In this document: positions 36,654 through 36,667 of the stretch, piece after piece | How the letters are laid out: each line of letters opens with the position of its first letter | How positions within the stretch are numbered: position 1 is the stretch's first letter | From: Lactobacillus melliventris | Lineage (GTDB): Bacteria; Bacillota; Bacilli; Lactobacillales; Lactobacillaceae | Direction of reading: 5' to 3' | Assembly (NCBI RefSeq): GCF_013346935.1 | Contig: NZ_JAAEEB010000013.1 | Span: 1-36,667 of the forward strand | Length of the DNA: 36,667 nt | Made by a program: the position numbers and the translations under genes | Notes under the pieces: model-generated | What the model was told of the DNA's origin: nothing | Databases searched by the model: none | The model's input: only the letters and a program-made list of their open reading frames with translations

Positions 36654-36667
36654 AAGGAGAGTACAGG
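36654..36667. repeat. attR: attR core (right copy of terminal direct repeat)
   Basis: An exact copy of bases 1-14 (AAGGAGAGTACAGG) at the very end of the window. Phage sequence lies to its left and host sequence would follow on the right. Read on the minus strand it is CCTGTACTCTCCTT, a plausible tRNA T-stem and acceptor end. The body of that tRNA would then lie just outside the window. Confidence 0.85.

Noticed and set aside
1..36667. CRISPR array, insertion sequence or rRNA
   Set aside because: Reading the window I saw no regularly spaced repeat-spacer units, transposase genes or rRNA-like sequence. The repeats present are iterons, arm sites and coding repeats.

Overview
The window is one complete temperate siphophage genome integrated as a prophage, about 36.7 kb. 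It is AT-rich and carries AGGAGG-type ribosome binding sites. Its gene set (LLH holin, amidase, BppU-type baseplate, ArpU regulator, VapE-type replication, SPP1/PBSX-like head genes) is typical of low-GC Firmicutes, most probably a Lactobacillus of the acidophilus/gasseri/crispatus type. The genus is inferred from family resemblance, not proven. The first and last 14 bases are the same direct repeat, so the window is cut almost exactly at attL and attR. Read on the minus strand, that repeat resembles the 3' end of a tRNA gene.

Layout. (1) 1-2990, lysogeny module, leftward: tyrosine integrase, a candidate superinfection-exclusion lipoprotein, an ImmA-type metallopeptidase and a CI-like repressor, then a control region with palindromic operators and a rightward Cro-like gene. 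(2) 2991-6325, accessory and early genes. Two isolated leftward genes with their own promoters (DUF2513 and a membrane-anchored protein) are set among small rightward DNA-binding and unknown genes, ending in Gp157. (3) 6318-14340, replication and recombination: double-HTH regulator, SF2 helicase, Sak4-like ATPase, DUF669 protein with an SSB-like tail, prim-pol, VapE-type helicase, iteron origin (11833-12080), small genes, VRR-NUC nuclease and ArpU late regulator. (4) 14341-14848 has no protein gene but is packed with nested inverted repeats. It starts with a tRNA-like element and ends with a hairpin plus T-run, and looks like a structured non-coding RNA of about 420 nt. Downstream are a small Cys-containing protein and an HNH nuclease. 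(5) 15908-25523, packaging, head and connector genes: TerS, TerL, portal, a MuF minor head protein with a C-terminal zincin-like extension followed by a small candidate immunity gene, scaffold, capsid, connectors, tail tube and tail chaperones joined by a -1 frameshift. (6) 25526-34282, tape measure, Dit, Tal, BppU and variable tail-tip proteins. (7) 34260-36541, membrane protein, coiled-coil membrane protein, LLH holin, amidase endolysin, and a PH-domain lysogenic-conversion candidate next to attR.

How it works together. The repressor/Cro switch decides between lysogeny and lytic growth. Early genes replicate DNA from the iteron origin. ArpU probably turns on late transcription, and 11-bp tandem repeats at the end of arpU, just before an extended -10 box, are a candidate activator site. 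The points most worth following are the ornate RNA at about 14353-14777, the MuF-zincin/immunity pair, and the control signals around them, including an RBS-sequestering stem.
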